NCBI GenBank assembly: GCA_003501335.1
Contig: DNPQ01000300.1
Span: forward strand, 1 to 7,393
Origin: Bacillota bacterium
GTDB lineage: Bacteria; Bacillota; UBA4882; UBA8346
Length of the DNA stretch: 7,393 nucleotides
Reading direction: 5' to 3'
The position numbers and the translations under genes were made by a program. This document shows, piece by piece, positions 5,492-7,393 of this stretch. The notes under the pieces are model-generated. The model saw only the letters and a program-made list of their open reading frames with translations, had not been told where the DNA came from and ran no database searches. Within the stretch, counting starts at the first letter, position 1. Each line of letters starts with the position of its first letter.

Positions 5492-6538
5492 ATGACCCGA
5501 GAGGAATTGGCGGAAAAAAACAAACAAAAACTATCCGAAATCGCCAAGTCGCTGGGAATTAGGGGAATATCAAAACTGACTCGGGAAGACTTAATTGAAC
5601 ACATTTTACTTCTCGACCCTCCGTTTTCTGTTATTCCGGAAAAGGAACAAGAGATATCTCAGCATCTTCACAATTCAATTGCCGGTACTGATCACTTATA
5701 TATAGAGCCGCCTTTACCGGAACATTTAACCGGGGTTGCTGTCATAGAGCAAAACGAGACCGAGATTCCATCAAATTATAACGATACGAAAATCGTTTTA
5801 ATGGTCCGTGATCCTTATTGGCTCCATTCTTATTGGAGCATTAATCAGTCCGTTATTGACTATATTTCCGGGAACTTTCAACAGTGGAATCAAATCCCTC
5901 TCATTCTGAGAGTTTATGATATCACCGATATTCAAAATTTTGATGGTTCCAGCAGCAACTATTATTTTGATATTCACATTAGTAATGAAACCAATAATTG
6001 GTATATTCATGTGGGAGGGCCAAACCGTAGTTTTTGTGTGGATGTAGGTTTTCTCCAAAAAAATGGCAGCTTTTATACGATTGCCCGCTCGAACATTGTG
6101 ACGACCCCCCGTGATAATGTATCGGAAATTGTCGATGAAGAGTGGATGAGTATCGAAGAAGACTTCCGGAAACTTTACCGGCTCGCCGGCGCAGGGAAAG
6201 GCAACAGCTCTGCAGAATTAGTCGAATCTTTAATGCAGCGGTTGGAGCGGGAGATGGGTTCCGGAGCTGTCAGCAGTTTATCCAGTCCCAGTCGTTTAAT
6301 GCCCAAAGAGCGAAAGTTTTGGCTGGTTTTAAATACTGAATTAATCGTCTATGGAGCCACTGAACCGGATGCGATTGTAAAAGTCCAGGGAGAGCCGATA
6401 AAACTTAGAACCGATGGCACTTTTACACTTCGGTATGCTCTGCCGGATGGCATCCAATCTATCCCGGTCGTGGCAAATTCGGCTGACGGCATCGATACGA
6501 TTACCATAACACCGGTCGTTTCCAAGCAAACTTTTTAA
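5492..6538 (+). CDS. DUF4912 family protein with SAP/Rho-N-like N-terminus
   Basis: The biochemical role of the family is not established to my knowledge. Three parts are visible in its 348 residues. First, residues 1-40 (LSEIAKSLGIRGISKLTREDLI) match the helix-turn-helix pattern of SAP or Rho N-terminal domains. After a linker, the DUF4912 core at about 98-205 has VLMVRDPYW-LHSYWSI (102-117), LRVYDIT (139-145) and WYIHVGGPNRSFCVDVG (170-186). A C-terminal module at 272-340 carries FWLVLNTELIVYGATEPDA and the LRTDGTFTLRYALPDG stretch, an all-beta pattern. Residues 236-270 are a low-complexity, Ser-rich linker preceded by a helix. No signal peptide is present, so it is probably cytoplasmic. 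AGGGGG lies 6 nt before the ATG. The GH57 gene begins 16 nt after its stop, with its ribosome binding site overlapping the stop codon, so the two are one operon. A carbohydrate-related role is inferred from that context only. Confidence 0.88.
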   Translation: MTREELAEKNKQKLSEIAKSLGIRGISKLTREDLIEHILLLDPPFSVIPEKEQEISQHLHNSIAGTDHLYIEPPLPEHLTGVAVIEQNETEIPSNYNDTKIVLMVRDPYWLHSYWSINQSVIDYISGNFQQWNQIPLILRVYDITDIQNFDGSSSNYYFDIHISNETNNWYIHVGGPNRSFCVDVGFLQKNGSFYTIARSNIVTTPRDNVSEIVDEEWMSIEEDFRKLYRLAGAGKGNSSAELVESLMQRLEREMGSGAVSSLSSPSRLMPKERKFWLVLNTELIVYGATEPDAIVKVQGEPIKLRTDGTFTLRYALPDGIQSIPVVANSADGIDTITITPVVSKQTF

Positions 6539-6554
6539 GGAGTTGATTTAGACA

Positions 6555-7393
6555 ATGGAAAAAGGTTATTTAGCTCTAGTTTTACACGCACATTTGCCCT
6601 ACGTCCATCATCCGGAATTTCCGGACTTCTTAGAAGAAGATTGGTTCTATGAAGCAATTACGGAAACTTATATACCGTTACTGCGTGTATTTCATAACTT
6701 AACCAATGAAGGAATCAAGTTTCGAATTACGATTAGTTTGTCGCCTCCTTTACTTTCAATGTTTAAAAATTCACTCCTACAACGGCGTTATATCCGAAAA
6801 ATAGAAAACTTGATTGAACTGGCTGAGAAGGAAGTAGAACGAACGAAATGGCTACCCCAATTTCATGAGGTAGCCTTGATGTATTTGGAGCATTTTCGCT
6901 ATTGCCGCTGGTTCTTTATTGAAAAAAACCGCTGCGATTTATCCAATTCTTTTAAAGAATTAGAGGATGCCGGAAACCTTGAACTGATTACCTGTGGAGC
7001 GACCCATGGCTTTTTGCCGCTGATGCTCAATGAAACAGCCATGAAAGCGCAAATTAAGCTAGCCGTTGATTTTCATCAGCAAGTATTTGGCCGCAAACCT
7101 CGGGGAATCTGGTTGCCCGAGTGCGGTTACCAACCGGGGAGCGATAAATTCATCCGTGATGAAGGATTACGGTTTTTCTTTACCGATGCCCATGGAGTCC
7201 TGCATGCATCACCGCGACCCAAGTATGGTATTTTTGCCCCGATCTATTGTCCGACGGGTGTTGCAGTATTCGGAAGAGATTTAGAATCGTCCAAACAAGT
7301 TTGGAGTGCCAATGAAGGCTATCCGGGGGACTATGAATACCGTGAATTTTATCGGGATATCGGCTTTGATTTAGAATATGAGTATGTAAAACC
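6555..7393 (+). CDS. Glycoside hydrolase family 57 / DUF1957 protein, probable 1,4-alpha-glucan branching enzyme (partial, 3' end outside window)
   Basis: GH57 enzymes of this subgroup cleave alpha-1,4-glucan and transfer the piece to an alpha-1,6 branch point with retention, building glycogen-like polymers in the cytosol. The 279 visible codons are about half of the usual ~520-560 residues. They include the N-terminal family motif HAHLPYV (11-17), TISLSPPLLSM (59-69), ITCGATHGFLPLM (145-157) and WLPECGY (186-192). Glu189 of that last motif aligns with the catalytic nucleophile of characterised GH57 branching enzymes. The second catalytic residue, an Asp, would lie beyond the right edge. ATG 6555 is the first possible start, because an in-frame TAG lies at 6549-6551. 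AAGGAG at 6537-6542 overlaps the stop of the DUF4912 gene but sits 12 nt from the ATG, longer than usual. Branching activity rather than an amylase activity is inferred from similarity and cannot be proved from this half. Confidence 0.9.
   Translation, partial: MEKGYLALVLHAHLPYVHHPEFPDFLEEDWFYEAITETYIPLLRVFHNLTNEGIKFRITISLSPPLLSMFKNSLLQRRYIRKIENLIELAEKEVERTKWLPQFHEVALMYLEHFRYCRWFFIEKNRCDLSNSFKELEDAGNLELITCGATHGFLPLMLNETAMKAQIKLAVDFHQQVFGRKPRGIWLPECGYQPGSDKFIRDEGLRFFFTDAHGVLHASPRPKYGIFAPIYCPTGVAVFGRDLESSKQVWSANEGYPGDYEYREFYRDIGFDLEYEYVK

Noticed and set aside
6142..6339. Arg-rich open frame overlapping the DUF4912 gene in another plus-strand frame
   Set aside because: It is fully contained in the DUF4912 coding region, with no ribosome binding site; the composition is that of an out-of-frame reading.
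7066..7284. Open frame of 72 codons within the GH57 gene in another frame
   Set aside because: It lies inside the conserved catalytic region containing WLPECGY, which is clearly coding in the GH57 frame.

Overview
The window reads as a chromosomal stretch of a low-to-moderate GC bacterium, most likely an anaerobic member of the Bacillota (Firmicutes). Evidence for this is a perfect CIRCE operator in front of groES-groEL, strong AGGAGG-type ribosome binding sites, a LigD ligase domain and a LigD polymerase domain in the order used by Bacillus-type LigD, and a DUF4912 gene followed by a GH57 (DUF1957) glucan-branching-type enzyme, a pair I associate with clostridial and other anaerobic lineages. 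The exact genus cannot be read from the sequence.

Layout: (1) positions 1-1362, minus strand: the heat-shock chaperonin operon groES-groEL, with groEL cut by the left edge. A sigma-A-type promoter and a CIRCE (HrcA) operator lie just upstream of groES. (2) 1526-3345, plus strand: an ATP-dependent DNA ligase of the LigD type and, 2 nt later, a LigD-type polymerase/primase. Together they form a two-gene version of the bacterial NHEJ enzyme LigD. No ku gene and no 3'-phosphoesterase domain is visible here. (3) 3356-5225, minus strand, converging on the NHEJ genes with a 10-bp gap: a two-gene operon of exported proteins. The first gene encodes an FG-GAP/VCBS-like repeat protein. The second, overlapping it by 8 nt, encodes an endonuclease/exonuclease/phosphatase (EEP) fold hydrolase with a signal peptide. 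(4) 5492-7393, plus strand: a DUF4912 protein with a SAP/Rho-N-like N-terminus, followed by a GH57 enzyme cut by the right edge. These probably act in alpha-glucan (glycogen-like) metabolism.

The four blocks are functionally separate: protein folding, double-strand-break repair, an uncharacterised exported hydrolase module, and storage polysaccharide. The least explained parts are the exported FG-GAP/EEP pair and the DUF4912 protein. The split LigD is the clearest departure from the best-known gene architecture. No gene-free stretch exceeds 300 bp. I saw no tRNA, rRNA, CRISPR array, insertion sequence or convincing intrinsic terminator.
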